A stretch of 64,000 bases of DNA, taken from NCBI RefSeq assembly GCF_005771635.1, contig NZ_VBWP01000002.1, positions 281,913 through 345,912 on the forward strand, in the 5' to 3' direction. The stretch's first letter is position 1. The number at the start of each line of letters is the position of its first letter. The stretch comes from Culicoidibacter larvae (lineage in GTDB: Bacteria; Bacillota_I; Bacilli_A; Culicoidibacterales; Culicoidibacteraceae). Shown piece by piece: positions 40,965 to 50,074 of the stretch. The notes beneath the pieces were generated by a model. It worked only from the letters and a program-made list of their open reading frames with translations. It did not search any database and was not told the DNA's origin. Made by a program: the position numbers and the translations under genes.

Positions 40965-41289
40965 CTAAATATTAAACAAGCGCTTAACAAAATCACGTCT
41001 ACTAATTTTTCCTTCTGTTAACTCACTGTACCATGCTGGTGCGCTTAAGCTCACCTCAGTCTGCTTCAGTTCTTTCAAATACTTTGCATATTTTAAATCA
41101 ATAAGTACCATAATTAAATACGGCGCAATCCCAAGAATTGAAAGCAAAGTAACAAAGAAACCAATTGGTCGAGCTATAGTATTTATTGGAGATAACATTG
41201 TACCGAATAAAAATTCAACTACAAATGCTGCAATTCTTTTCATTTGATTCCAAACCTGCTCCACAAGATGGACAATGTAATACTTCCAT
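40965..41289 (-). pseudogene. Frameshifted zinc-ribbon/membrane paralogue
   Basis: An AAAGGAGAG site precedes ATG 41289. The first frame gives a perfect zinc ribbon, MEVLHCPSCGAG then NCSICS, and stops after 24 codons. A +1 frame (open from 41264) continues with a membrane hairpin (GFFVTLLSILGIAPYLIMVLI) and the tail GKISRRDFVKRLFNI shared with three upstream paralogues. The central helical domain of the others is absent. It is either a decaying copy or a programmed +1 frameshift. As a 99-aa protein from 41264 it would lack a good ribosome site. Confidence 0.7.
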
Positions 41290-41312
41290 AAAATCTCTCC
41301 TTTATTATTTTA

Positions 41313-42434
41313 TTATAAAATTGTTTTGATAACATCATAACGGGTGCACTTACCATTTTGGTAAGTTTCAGTAATCTGCTTCCTTTTTGTTTCAAGAATG
41401 TTTTCTTTCATCTTATTATTAGAATATAATTCTTTACTTAAGATTTCACAGAGCAATGCTGGAATATAAACAAAAGCAGTAAGCACCCCGGCAAGCGCAA
41501 AAACTGTTTCAAGTATAATAAAGAAAGTTCTATATTTGCTAAATATTCTTGAAACAAAAAATTCCATCAAGGCAAAAGCCATACTTCCAAGTGTTCCAGT
41601 TATTAGTATTATAATCATAAGTGTATATTGAAGATTTCCGTATGCTTGCGGCGATAATTGAATATATCGAATGAGTGTAAGCAAAGCAACTACAAACCAA
41701 GCAATCATAAGTAACTTATAGAGCATCATTAAAAAATCATTCCTGCTTTCATTGTTTACTTCATTAGTAGTCGCATTATCTAATGATTTTTCACCACCAA
41801 AAAGTTGCTCAATAAAATAAGCTTCTTTGATTCCATGCTTTGGACCAGAAATTGCTAACAAACGCTTAGTATCCACATCATTCATAAAACAAGTTAACAT
41901 TAATCTGATAATAATGATGTCATACGTATTCACTGCAACTTTCCGGGTTGTAAATGAACGCTCTACCTCCATAAATGTTTTAGAAATTGAAGAAACATCA
42001 AGGTTGTAACTACTCATTTTAAAGATACCATGTTTCATCAATAAATTAGTGATTCGCTGATAATAATCAATCAATAGTTCTGGTTTGCTAAACTCGACAA
42101 ACAAATTATTAGCCTTACAATAAATTAAAATCTGTGCTGTACTGTGTAAAATCATACTGAAATTAGCATAGTTTTTTTGTTCGCAATAATCGAGCAAAAA
42201 AACCAAATATTCTCCCCACAGAACATCATTTGATGGCGACTCAGTAAGCAGTTGATGATATATCGGTAATGCTTCACCGTACATATTGGATTTCAAATAC
42301 CACTGTAGAAGTCGTTTTGATGGGTACTTCTTGATTTCATTTAAATCAATATCCAAATAATTACCACAATATGTACAGGTTTCCATCTGAAAATTAACCG
42401 GTGCTCCACACGCAGGGCACTGCAATATCTCCAT
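41313..42434 (-). CDS. Zinc-ribbon, helical and membrane-domain protein (paralogue C)
   Basis: A 373-aa protein of unknown function. The N-terminal ribbon CPACGAP...CTYCGN (residues 6-24) is followed by a helical, TPR-like region, hydrophobic segments at about 240-345, and a C-terminal tail NGKCTRYDVIKTIL. ATG 42434 has AGGGGAG upstream; the track frame is longer but its extra residues are unsupported. It is 10 nt after paralogue B. The zinc ribbon and membrane domain suggest assembly with its neighbours. Confidence 0.8.
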   Translation of the reverse strand: MEILQCPACGAPVNFQMETCTYCGNYLDIDLNEIKKYPSKRLLQWYLKSNMYGEALPIYHQLLTESPSNDVLWGEYLVFLLDYCEQKNYANFSMILHSTAQILIYCKANNLFVEFSKPELLIDYYQRITNLLMKHGIFKMSSYNLDVSSISKTFMEVERSFTTRKVAVNTYDIIIIRLMLTCFMNDVDTKRLLAISGPKHGIKEAYFIEQLFGGEKSLDNATTNEVNNESRNDFLMMLYKLLMIAWFVVALLTLIRYIQLSPQAYGNLQYTLMIIILITGTLGSMAFALMEFFVSRIFSKYRTFFIILETVFALAGVLTAFVYIPALLCEILSKELYSNNKMKENILETKRKQITETYQNGKCTRYDVIKTIL

Positions 42435-42444
42435 AAAAACTCCC

Positions 42445-43557
42445 CTAACTAAATAATCTAATAATAACATCCCGCCGAGAAAGCTGCCCACTGATATATT
42501 GATCAATCAACATCGAAAGTTTGCTCGGCTGTGGTTTTACAATAATTACTTTTCCATTGGTCAACTGATATCGATAAATAGCATCTATAATAGTTAACCC
42601 TAAGTATTGGAGAAAAGTAATAAAAGTAATAAAGGTCGAAATATAACCAATAACACGGCAAATATACTTAAAAGGCGAATATGTCTTGGCCAATAAATAC
42701 TCAACAGTAAACGATGCTACAGCCACAAACAAAGAAACTAAAATCATTATTCCAATCTCGTTCATACTGCCACTCATAGAAATTGCTACCATTATAAATA
42801 AACAAAGTATTAATACACTAGTCCCAAATAAGATACCTCGAATAATAGGAAAAACAATGCTCACCTCCACTTTTTTTGCAATCTGCTCTTGCTTAATTAA
42901 TTGCTCTCCATTTAAAGCCGCCCGCACCTTATAATCCTCGAATAAATTAGGGATTGTTTGTATTGTCTCTAATTTCATCAAATTTACTTGCAAACAACTA
43001 TTAGCATATCCTTGCTCAAAAAAAGCAGTAAAAAGTAATTGCAGCTTATTAAACATTGAAAAACTTGGCTGCTCATTACCAGTTGTAGCTAGTTGCGATA
43101 CAACATTTAATAACTGCTGTAAATCTCCGACTTTCTCAACTTGCAGATTTCCTACTGTGGCATTCCCTAATTGTTGATATACTTCAACAATCTCCTCAAA
43201 CAACGACATTGCCCGCGTTTGATCATTAAATCCAGCAAATAACTCAGCCCGCAAAATATATGACAACATCATCGAATATGCACGAGTAATTGCACCAAAA
43301 TTTCTATATCCCTGAAGTTTCGCATAATCCAACAAAAAATCCATATACTCAAGCCAAACATCACTATTCCGCAAATCATCTGCTACCCACTTAGAGTAAG
43401 CCTCAATTGCTTTAGCAAATTGTTGCTTATTGCGATATTCGCGGGCTTGTTGCATGAAACTTTGCTCACTAATATCAATTTTTATCTCCGTACCGCAATA
43501 ACTGCACTTTCTAGCCCCATTTACAATCTGTGCTCCGCACCCTGAACATACCTGCAT
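42445..43557 (-). CDS. Zinc-ribbon, helical and membrane-domain protein (paralogue B)
   Basis: A 370-aa protein. It has CSGCGAQ...CSYCGT (about residues 4-22), then a segment with TPR-like periodicity (AREYRNKQQFAKAIEAYSKW), membrane segments at about 225-340, and a tail SGQLSRRDVIIRLFS. The tail pattern (G-x-x-S/T-R-x-x-V-x-x-x-L) recurs in all four copies. ATG 43557 is chosen because GAGAGGA lies 9 nt upstream. No known function. Confidence 0.8.
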   Translation of the reverse strand: MQVCSGCGAQIVNGARKCSYCGTEIKIDISEQSFMQQAREYRNKQQFAKAIEAYSKWVADDLRNSDVWLEYMDFLLDYAKLQGYRNFGAITRAYSMMLSYILRAELFAGFNDQTRAMSLFEEIVEVYQQLGNATVGNLQVEKVGDLQQLLNVVSQLATTGNEQPSFSMFNKLQLLFTAFFEQGYANSCLQVNLMKLETIQTIPNLFEDYKVRAALNGEQLIKQEQIAKKVEVSIVFPIIRGILFGTSVLILCLFIMVAISMSGSMNEIGIMILVSLFVAVASFTVEYLLAKTYSPFKYICRVIGYISTFITFITFLQYLGLTIIDAIYRYQLTNGKVIIVKPQPSKLSMLIDQYISGQLSRRDVIIRLFS

Positions 43558-43587
43558 CTTTATAAATCCTCTCATTATATAATACCC

Positions 43588-44733
43588 TTAACGAATCAAT
43601 TGTTTAAAAACCTCAATTCTGGTAACTGTTCTATTTTGGTAAGCTTCACGCAACCACTCAACATTTTGGTATAATTGCCATTGCTTCTCAGCACCCTTGG
43701 CATCCATCATTTTGGAACGCTCATAAGCGAAGAAATCAATAAGCAAAAATATCCCAAACACAATCATTGGCACTAAAAACAGCAACGCACCGGAAACCAA
43801 ACTTATACCACGAATTATCCAACGAGAGCTTTCCTTAAACTGATAAATGTTATACTCACCAATTGAACCTAATAAGAAAATCAACCCCAAAATCAAACAA
43901 TACCAGTTGCTCCCTAATATACCAATTATTAAAAACAAAATTGCAACTGCAATACATATCACAAAGGCAGCAATTCTAACAAACCCAACTGCCATTGGCA
44001 CTACCACAAGTTCAAACTCATCGGTCTGCCCGGGTATCTCCTTATTCAAAGCTCGCGCCTTCCGTGAACGCAAAACATCCTCAACCATCAGCAACCGCGC
44101 CAACTGCTCCTGCCCATACATCTTCTTCTCATCGGCAATCGGCAAAGCTAAACATTTTTGCGCATGCTCATCACCCAAAAACACCGTCATAAATAACTGC
44201 AAATACTTGATGGCATAAAAATTATATTTTGCTTGATCCACCGGCTCACCCAAAATCACCGATTCCTGTGCCTTAAAAAAATCAGCACTAGACTTGTAGC
44301 TATAATCCTCAAAATCAACCGCAACATATTCAGTATCTTGAATGAGCTCCAATATATGCTGCAACCACAAAAAAGCCCGCTCTTGATCAGCAAAAGTGCG
44401 CTTTTCAGTCTGATAATACAACAACATATTCAAACTGCTCACAAAAATCTGTGGCAAATTTTTAAATTGCTGATTTTGACTATACTCCACCAAAAACTCC
44501 AAATATTCAAGCACCGCTAACCCATTAGCTGGTTGTCCTAATAACCACTGATGATATGCTTTGACCGCTTGCTCAAAGCGCCCATTATTGCGATAATGTC
44601 GGCCACGAATTTCTGGCGGATACTTATTAAGCTCATCCTCATCAAGTAAAAAAGTATACCCACAATACCCGCACTTGCCATCTAACGGCTCAAGCGGCGC
44701 CCCGCAATTTGGGCAATCATTAACTTCCTTCAT
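43588..44733 (-). CDS. Zinc-ribbon, helical and membrane-domain protein (paralogue A)
   Basis: A 381-aa protein and first of the array. CPNCGAP...CGYCGY (about residues 7-23) forms the ribbon; RHYRNNGRFEQAVKAYHQWL is TPR-like. Membrane segments lie at about 250-345. The tail reads NRTVTRIEVFKQLIR. ATG 44733 (GAGGTAA upstream) starts 13 nt after the nif3 stop, so it is likely cotranscribed with trmK and nif3. Function unknown; a scaffold or stress sensor is one guess. Confidence 0.8.
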   Translation of the reverse strand: MKEVNDCPNCGAPLEPLDGKCGYCGYTFLLDEDELNKYPPEIRGRHYRNNGRFEQAVKAYHQWLLGQPANGLAVLEYLEFLVEYSQNQQFKNLPQIFVSSLNMLLYYQTEKRTFADQERAFLWLQHILELIQDTEYVAVDFEDYSYKSSADFFKAQESVILGEPVDQAKYNFYAIKYLQLFMTVFLGDEHAQKCLALPIADEKKMYGQEQLARLLMVEDVLRSRKARALNKEIPGQTDEFELVVVPMAVGFVRIAAFVICIAVAILFLIIGILGSNWYCLILGLIFLLGSIGEYNIYQFKESSRWIIRGISLVSGALLFLVPMIVFGIFLLIDFFAYERSKMMDAKGAEKQWQLYQNVEWLREAYQNRTVTRIEVFKQLIR

Positions 44734-44746
44734 ATTTACCTCACTA

Positions 44747-45523
44747 CTATAAACATTCAAAAGGGTCGGTATTAACGGTTGTCGCGACAACGGGAATACC
44801 TACTGCCTTACTTAGTATCTGTTGCAATTTCTCACTCACAATATGCTCAGCATAATGCCCGATATCAAGCATATTGAGCCCGGAATTTTTAGCATCTTGG
44901 GCAGTGTGAAAAGTAATATCACCGGTAATATACAAGTCAACCTCGGCAGCTACAGCCTCAGGATAAAACTCCTCGCCGCTTCCGCCAACAATCGCCACCC
45001 GCTTAATCATCGCCTCATTATCACCGATAAAACGCACGCATTTTACATTGAAAACATCTTTCACTAAAGCCGTCACATCAGCAACAGACATAGCCGCAGC
45101 CAACTCACCAACCCGACCAAATCCAAACTGCTCATTAATCGTCGGCAAAAACACTCGCGTATTCTGCAGCCCAATACTTTCAGCCAGCCACTGCCCCAAA
45201 CCATCAGCGGCAGTATCCAAACGACTATGTAAGGAATACACTGCGATGCCCTGACGAATCAATTCAGCCACAACTGCCCCCTTATGATCCTCAAAATCAA
45301 CACTATGAATACCGGCATAAAGCAAGGCATGATAACTAATAATACAATCAGCACCAATAGCAACCGCCTCGTGAACCACATCCATATCCACATCCATTGA
45401 CACCAAAATCTTAGTCACCGCCTGTTGCCGGCTACCAACCTGCAACCCAACCGGATCATTATCCACCCGCAAATAACTCGGGTATAACGCCTCTAAAACA
45501 TCAATCACATTTTGCAGTTTCAC
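44747..45523 (-). CDS. Nif3-like dinuclear metal centre protein
   Basis: A 258-aa protein of the NIF3/YqfO family (GTP cyclohydrolase I type 2-like). Visible features: DNDPVGLQVG near the start, SLHSRLDTAADG and the C-terminal DIGHYAEHI giving His and Glu metal ligands. The usual HHP motif is replaced by SYHALLY, so one His ligand may be changed. Function remains unclear in the family. It overlaps trmK by 23 nt, the conserved trmK-nif3 order of Bacillota. Confidence 0.9.
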   Translation of the reverse strand: MKLQNVIDVLEALYPSYLRVDNDPVGLQVGSRQQAVTKILVSMDVDMDVVHEAVAIGADCIISYHALLYAGIHSVDFEDHKGAVVAELIRQGIAVYSLHSRLDTAADGLGQWLAESIGLQNTRVFLPTINEQFGFGRVGELAAAMSVADVTALVKDVFNVKCVRFIGDNEAMIKRVAIVGGSGEEFYPEAVAAEVDLYITGDITFHTAQDAKNSGLNMLDIGHYAEHIVSEKLQQILSKAVGIPVVATTVNTDPFECL

Positions 45524-46202
45524 GACTCAAAACCTCCTGAATCAAACGAATTCGCTGATTAACCTGCTTCTGTTTCTCCTCAGTGTTCTCAGCCTGTTTC
45601 AACTGGGCAAGCAAAGCTCGGCTATGCGCCAGCTCATCAATCCAACGATCAAGAAATTCAGTGCTCGGCCGCACTAAATTTCGCTTACCAACCAAAATCG
45701 CCAAATCACTGCCCTCACTGGCCGCCACCGACTCACTCCGCTCGGCAACAATTACCGGATAATACTTTCCGGCTTCCAACACCGTCGTCTCCGCCACAAT
45801 CGCAAAACTATGGTCAAACAACCACTGCCGCACCAAATGATCAGCAACATTCGCCTGCAAAATCAACATCTGCGGCACAAACTCAGCCTCGCTCAAAATA
45901 TCAACAATCAAGCGACCGCCCATCCCGGCAACTATCGCCACATCAACAGCATCGCTATCCGCCAAAACCTGCAAGCCTGACCCCAGCCGTGCCTCAACGC
46001 TCGTACCAAGCCCAGCCGCATCTATCGACGCCTGCGCCGCTTGCAGCGGCCCGGATGCCACATCGGCAGCAATTGCAAAACTTGCAATTCCCCGAGCAAC
46101 CGCCTCAACCGGAACATACCCATGGTCTGTTCCTACATCAACCAAACGACTACCAACAGGAATATATTCAATTAACTGCTCCAAACGTTTCGATAACTGC
46201 AT
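45501..46202 (-). CDS. trmK: tRNA (adenine22-N1) methyltransferase TrmK
   Basis: A 233-aa SAM enzyme that methylates A22 of tRNA. The SAM motif LVDVGTDHGYVPVEAVARG is at residues 20-38, and VAIVAGMGGRLIV follows; the C-terminal helical part (about 160-233) is typical of TrmK. Gene order trmK-nif3 supports it. An extended -10 promoter lies about 40 nt upstream. Confidence 0.93.
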   Translation of the reverse strand: MQLSKRLEQLIEYIPVGSRLVDVGTDHGYVPVEAVARGIASFAIAADVASGPLQAAQASIDAAGLGTSVEARLGSGLQVLADSDAVDVAIVAGMGGRLIVDILSEAEFVPQMLILQANVADHLVRQWLFDHSFAIVAETTVLEAGKYYPVIVAERSESVAASEGSDLAILVGKRNLVRPSTEFLDRWIDELAHSRALLAQLKQAENTEEKQKQVNQRIRLIQEVLSRETAKCD

Positions 46203-46238
46203 TCTTTGCCCTCATTCTACTTAAAAATAACTATGCTT

Positions 46239-46247
46239 ATTATAGCA
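46239..46247 (-). promoter_or_regulatory. Extended -10 promoter of trmK operon
   Basis: On the minus strand the sequence reads TG-C-TATAAT, an extended -10 with a perfect hexamer, 37 nt upstream of the trmK start. No strong -35 is seen. Confidence 0.55.
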
Positions 46248-46335
46248 TATCCGATAAAAAGAAAACAGCGCCTTCAAGCACATATATTGGCGTATTTCGA
46301 ATAATTCTGCTCCGCGTCTCCGGTGCCCTGTAAGA

Positions 46336-46466
46336 AGTATCCTTAGGGTGTCACGTATTCTGGATACACTCCACTAACTACGTGTCGCAATACTCACAAA
46401 ATTATCCAAACTCTGACGGAAGCTTCGCTTCCTAATCCTTCGGGCACTCAATCTATGCACTTGTCT
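46336..46466 (-). repeat. Dispersed structured repeat, long copy A
   Basis: Read on the minus strand: ATAGATTG, a mini-hairpin (CC-CGAA-GG), ATTAG, stem GGAAGC-GAA-GCTTCC, CGTC, then further hairpins including GTGTAT...ATACGTG. It aligns along its length with the copy at 55517-55668, with changed but still paired stems. It starts just past a terminator in both cases. It is the main content of the 46203-46523 gap. Confidence 0.65.
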
Positions 46467-46475
46467 TTTAAAAGT

Positions 46476-46506
46476 AAAAAAGCAGCGCCTTAAAACGCTG
46501 CTTTTT
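46476..46506 (-). terminator. Rho-independent terminator
   Basis: Hairpin AAAAAGCAGCG / CGCTGCTTTTT follows the carboxylesterase gene. Confidence 0.88.
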
Positions 46507-46523
46507 CAAATTTCTTTAATAAA

Positions 46524-48212
46524 TTAATCTTCCACACCAATCATAAAGAATCGGCCTTTATATACGCCATCAATCACTTTTTGCTGATCTTCGGTCGTAT
46601 TCTCCTTTAATTCCTTCATCACTTCATCGCGGTTCCAATACATATCTGACATTTCATTTTTCAACTCAGTGTCGCTGGCATTGAAAATCATGATTTTCTC
46701 TTGCTCAGTAGTTGGCGTCCATTTTGACCAAGTCACTGTGTCACTCACTTTAGGATCGCCATTATGCAAGAAATTACCGTAATAATTCATAACCGCAGTA
46801 GTCAGCAACTCACGTCCAGGTGCATTCTCATCGGTATATAAAGGCGCTCCCGGGAACATTTTATTCGCCGGATTCATCTCATAGCCAAAAACGAAATCAA
46901 CATCAGCACCATGAGTGGCACCAATATACTTCACAATTGCCTCATTGGCAACATCCAAATCATGGCCCCATTGCATCCGGTACGCATAAATATCCGTCAT
47001 GCCCGCCGCATATAAACGATCAGCAAACGTCTCCACACAGAACGACGCATACAACTGGCTGCCATACTCTTTTGACTTTGTAAAGGTATCAAAATTCTCT
47101 GGCTGATCAAGCTCTCCGGTTGGTAATTTCGGGAAAAATGCCGGATCTAACAAGTTGAAAGCACCAAACTCATCATAGTTGCTCCCAAGCATAACCGGCA
47201 CTTTGAAGTAATTGCCACTGGCAATGACATCAAACCCTTCCTTAGGAATAACCGTACCATCCATGAACAAATGGGTGAACGTCTGCATGCGGATAATTGC
47301 ACTTGGCAACGCCATCACCAACGATTCAGCTGGTTGGTCATATAAAAACTTCGATACATCCGCATCACTCGCTGATTTCAGCCAGTTTTCAGCCGCAGTC
47401 GCATCAGCAACCGTTCCGCTTGATACCAACAAATTACTGATTACCGTATCAGCAGTTGCTTCACCATCTTCAACCGTCGACAGCGTTTCGCCACCGCTCA
47501 TTAAAATTGCTTTTTGATACAAGCCTTTGAACTCCGGCGAAATTAACGTCGCCATAACATCACGTGCTCCGGCTGACTGCCCGGCTAAAGTAACATTCTT
47601 GGCATCGCCGCCAAAAGCAGCAGCATTTCCTTGTACCCATTGCAAAGCTTTCTGAATATCAAGCAAAGCAAAATTCCCCGAATCCTCAACCGCATTACCA
47701 GTCCGCAAAGCCGGCGTCGTTAAATAACCCAAAACATCCAAACGATAATTAATCGTAATAACAATCGCATTTGCTTGCGCCGCCAACTTATCACCAACAT
47801 AGTTATTTCCGCTATCGTTGCGATTACCACCGCCATGCACATAAACCATAACCGGCAAATTCGCCTCATTGGTATTCGGGCGCCAAACATTCAGATACAA
47901 ACAATCTTCATCGCCAACAACTTTTCCGCCCGATACTTGCGTACAAACATTACCATAGCTAGTCGCATCACGAACATCGTTCCACGCTACCACATCCGCT
48001 GGCGCATGCCAACGCAGCTCGTTGACCGGCGCTGCCGCATACGGCACTCCTAGCCAACTTAAAGCAGCCTCATCAGCAGTCACTGCACCACTAACCTTAC
48101 CACCAGTCACTTGCTGCTCAACATTCTGATCAAACGTACTAAACATACTGCACCCGCTCAAAATACTGACAGCCATAATTCCTGCCACAAAAACCAAAAA
48201 GAACCTCTTCAT
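46524..48212 (-). CDS. Type B carboxylesterase lipoprotein
   Basis: A 562-aa esterase of the para-nitrobenzyl esterase type. The signal peptide ends in a lipobox (LSGC, about residues 18-21), so it is probably a membrane-linked lipoprotein. Catalytic features: VYVHGGG, nucleophile motif GQSAGA, acidic residue in GSNYDEFGAF, and His in ATHGADVDFVFGYE. ATG 48212 has AGGAG 8 nt upstream. Secreted type B esterases hydrolyse varied esters; the substrate is unknown. Confidence 0.92.
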   Translation of the reverse strand: MKRFFLVFVAGIMAVSILSGCSMFSTFDQNVEQQVTGGKVSGAVTADEAALSWLGVPYAAAPVNELRWHAPADVVAWNDVRDATSYGNVCTQVSGGKVVGDEDCLYLNVWRPNTNEANLPVMVYVHGGGNRNDSGNNYVGDKLAAQANAIVITINYRLDVLGYLTTPALRTGNAVEDSGNFALLDIQKALQWVQGNAAAFGGDAKNVTLAGQSAGARDVMATLISPEFKGLYQKAILMSGGETLSTVEDGEATADTVISNLLVSSGTVADATAAENWLKSASDADVSKFLYDQPAESLVMALPSAIIRMQTFTHLFMDGTVIPKEGFDVIASGNYFKVPVMLGSNYDEFGAFNLLDPAFFPKLPTGELDQPENFDTFTKSKEYGSQLYASFCVETFADRLYAAGMTDIYAYRMQWGHDLDVANEAIVKYIGATHGADVDFVFGYEMNPANKMFPGAPLYTDENAPGRELLTTAVMNYYGNFLHNGDPKVSDTVTWSKWTPTTEQEKIMIFNASDTELKNEMSDMYWNRDEVMKELKENTTEDQQKVIDGVYKGRFFMIGVED

Positions 48213-48334
48213 CTCATAAACTCCTATCATAAAAATATTTCACTTATATTTTTATGATATCACATTATTTACAACAAATTATTTTCTATATCAGAAGTTT
48301 TTTTCAAAAATAGAAATTTTATAAAACGCAAAAA

Positions 48335-48368
48335 AACAGGGAGTCAGGCCAACCCTAACTCCCTGTTC
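48335..48368 (-). terminator. Rho-independent terminator of small ORF
   Basis: Hairpin AACAGGGAGT / ACTCCCTGTT with A/T tails lies 9 nt beyond the stop of the 41-aa ORF. Confidence 0.85.
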
Positions 48369-48376
48369 CAATATTC

Positions 48377-48502
48377 TCACAAGTGACCAAAAATCACCCA
48401 ATACAAAGCCCAAATAATCGCTATAACAATCGGGACAATCGCAATACAAACAGTAATAAACAAAGCTCGTTTCGTCTTCTCTGAAAATCTTCCTGGTTTC
48501 AT
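48377..48502 (-). CDS. Small (41 aa) single-helix membrane peptide
   Basis: The peptide begins MKPGRFSEKTKRALF, then a hydrophobic helix of about 23 residues rich in Ile, Val and Trp (FITVCIAIVPIVIAIIWALY), and ends VIFGHL. GATAGGGATG precedes the ATG by about 10 nt, and a strong terminator follows. The larger out-of-frame ORF covering this area (48291-48629) has no such support. It is preceded by a structured leader with its own terminator-like hairpin, suggesting attenuation. It may be a regulator of a membrane protein or a toxin; this cannot be decided from sequence. Confidence 0.6.
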   Translation of the reverse strand: MKPGRFSEKTKRALFITVCIAIVPIVIAIIWALYWVIFGHL

Positions 48503-48690
48503 AATACATCATCCCTATCAAAATATATTTGATACCTCTAAAAAGGGAAAAACGGATAATAGACCGTTGTCGATACCTTATCCGTTTCCACAAAAGCGGA
48601 TGCCTCCGCAGGCGGCCAGGTGACCGCACTTATACGCCAACATAGTGGCTTTACTTGGCACCCTTAAGTGCCTAATTTAAGTATAACACC
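48503..48690 (-). promoter_or_regulatory. Structured leader with attenuator-like hairpin
   Basis: Read on the minus strand: hairpins GGCAC-GTGCC, GCCA-TGGC, GC-rich CCGCCTGCGGAGG, then ACGGATAA...TTATCCGT followed by TTTTTCCCTTTTT, a terminator shape. A short TATACT box is near its start. Together it looks like a riboswitch or attenuator for the 41-aa peptide gene, but it matches no class I can name. Alternatively it is the CNNM gene's 3' region plus its terminator. Confidence 0.5.
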
Positions 48691-49983
48691 TTATAGTGAT
48701 TCTTCAACTGAAATGCTTTCTAATTGCTCAACCACTAATTGCTCTATTGTTGTTTCGCTTACATTCTTTACGGTTACTCGCAAGTTATGCCAAACCAACA
48801 TCTCCCCGGCAGCCGGGATATGCTCGAACTCATTAATGAACAAACCATTTACTGTTGTCACATTAGTATATTCACGGGCAAGCAAGTCCAAATCAAAACA
48901 GAATAAGAAATCCATGATTGGACATTGGCCATCCACCAGGAAACTACCATCCTCTTGCTCAACTATTAATGTCGTTTCATTGTCAAAACTTGGTGCATAA
49001 ACTAATTCATCTAAAACACTCTGCCCGGTCACAATTCCATCCACACCACCATAAGCATCAAAAACAAAAGCAAATTCATGTGGTGTATCTTTTAACTGCG
49101 CCAGGAAATCATACACTTTCGTATCTTCTCGAACAAATGTTGGTTCAACCAAAAGTGAATTAATATCAAAGTCTTTCTTATCGATGTTACGCAAAATACT
49201 CGGTAAATCAACTACACCTTTAATATCATCAAAATCTTCACCGACAACCGGATAAACATTATGGGTATATTCACGAATGAGTTTCTTAATATCACGCTTA
49301 GTATCTTCAAGACGAATAACCTGAACATCTTTGCGGCTTGTCAAAATTGAGCGCACAGTTAAGTCACCCAGATAAAAAACCCGGTTAACAATATGTTGCT
49401 CAACATCTTGAATCTCGCCATCCTCAACGCTCTCTTCAATCATCGCCTTGATTTCTTCTTCGCTGACAATCTCATCATTATCCTTAATACGCATTAACCA
49501 TAACAAAAATTGGGTGCTGATTGATAACAACCACACAAACGGCTTCATCAACATTGACAAAATTTTCATCGGAATCGCAACCAACTTAGCAACTCTATCA
49601 GATGCATACAAACCAAGCCGTTTTGGCACAAGCTCGCCAATAACAATGGTCAAATAAGTCACCAATAAAATGACAATAACTGGTCCAAGCGGTGCTAAAT
49701 ATGATCCGACCATCGGAATCGTTGCTAACAACTTCCCTAGCTCATCGCCCATACTGGCACCACTAAATACCCCGGTTAAAATCCCAATCAAAGTAATCCC
49801 GATTTGCACCGTCGATAAAAAGTTATTCGGATTCTCTGCAAGCTCAAGCGCCGCTTTCGCAGACTTATTCCCCTGCTTTGCCTCGCGCTCGAGCTTATGC
49901 TTGCGTATTGAAATTAAAGATATCTCTGACATCGAAAATATCCCGTTCAATACAATTAAGACTAATATAATTACTAGCTCCAT
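48691..49983 (-). CDS. CNNM/CorC-family membrane protein with CBS domains
   Basis: A 430-aa protein. It has an N-terminal CNNM (DUF21) domain with about four membrane helices (IILVLIVLNGIFSMSEISLISI at the start), a paired CBS region (about 200-330, with TSRKDVQVIRLED and YPVVGEDFDDIKGVV) and a C-terminal CorC-HlyC domain. Homologues are linked to Mg2+ efflux or hemolysin-like activity. It lies upstream of a structured leader. Confidence 0.92.
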   Translation of the reverse strand: MELVIILVLIVLNGIFSMSEISLISIRKHKLEREAKQGNKSAKAALELAENPNNFLSTVQIGITLIGILTGVFSGASMGDELGKLLATIPMVGSYLAPLGPVIVILLVTYLTIVIGELVPKRLGLYASDRVAKLVAIPMKILSMLMKPFVWLLSISTQFLLWLMRIKDNDEIVSEEEIKAMIEESVEDGEIQDVEQHIVNRVFYLGDLTVRSILTSRKDVQVIRLEDTKRDIKKLIREYTHNVYPVVGEDFDDIKGVVDLPSILRNIDKKDFDINSLLVEPTFVREDTKVYDFLAQLKDTPHEFAFVFDAYGGVDGIVTGQSVLDELVYAPSFDNETTLIVEQEDGSFLVDGQCPIMDFLFCFDLDLLAREYTNVTTVNGLFINEFEHIPAAGEMLVWHNLRVTVKNVSETTIEQLVVEQLESISVEESL

Positions 49984-50074
49984 TATAGATTAACAAATCC
50001 TTTCAAAATATATATTTACAAAACTAAGCTTTTTACTACGACCAAGGTCGACCAAAAAGCACAAAACTCGCAAA

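Noticed and set aside
48291..48629. 112-aa open frame overlapping the small membrane peptide
   Set aside because: Composition is odd (Arg-rich, then Cys/Tyr-rich), it spans the leader hairpins and terminator, and it has no good ribosome site. The 41-aa frame inside is better supported.
48503..48690. T-box, M-box or Mn2+ riboswitch
   Set aside because: The characteristic conserved cores of these classes are not present, so I left it unnamed.
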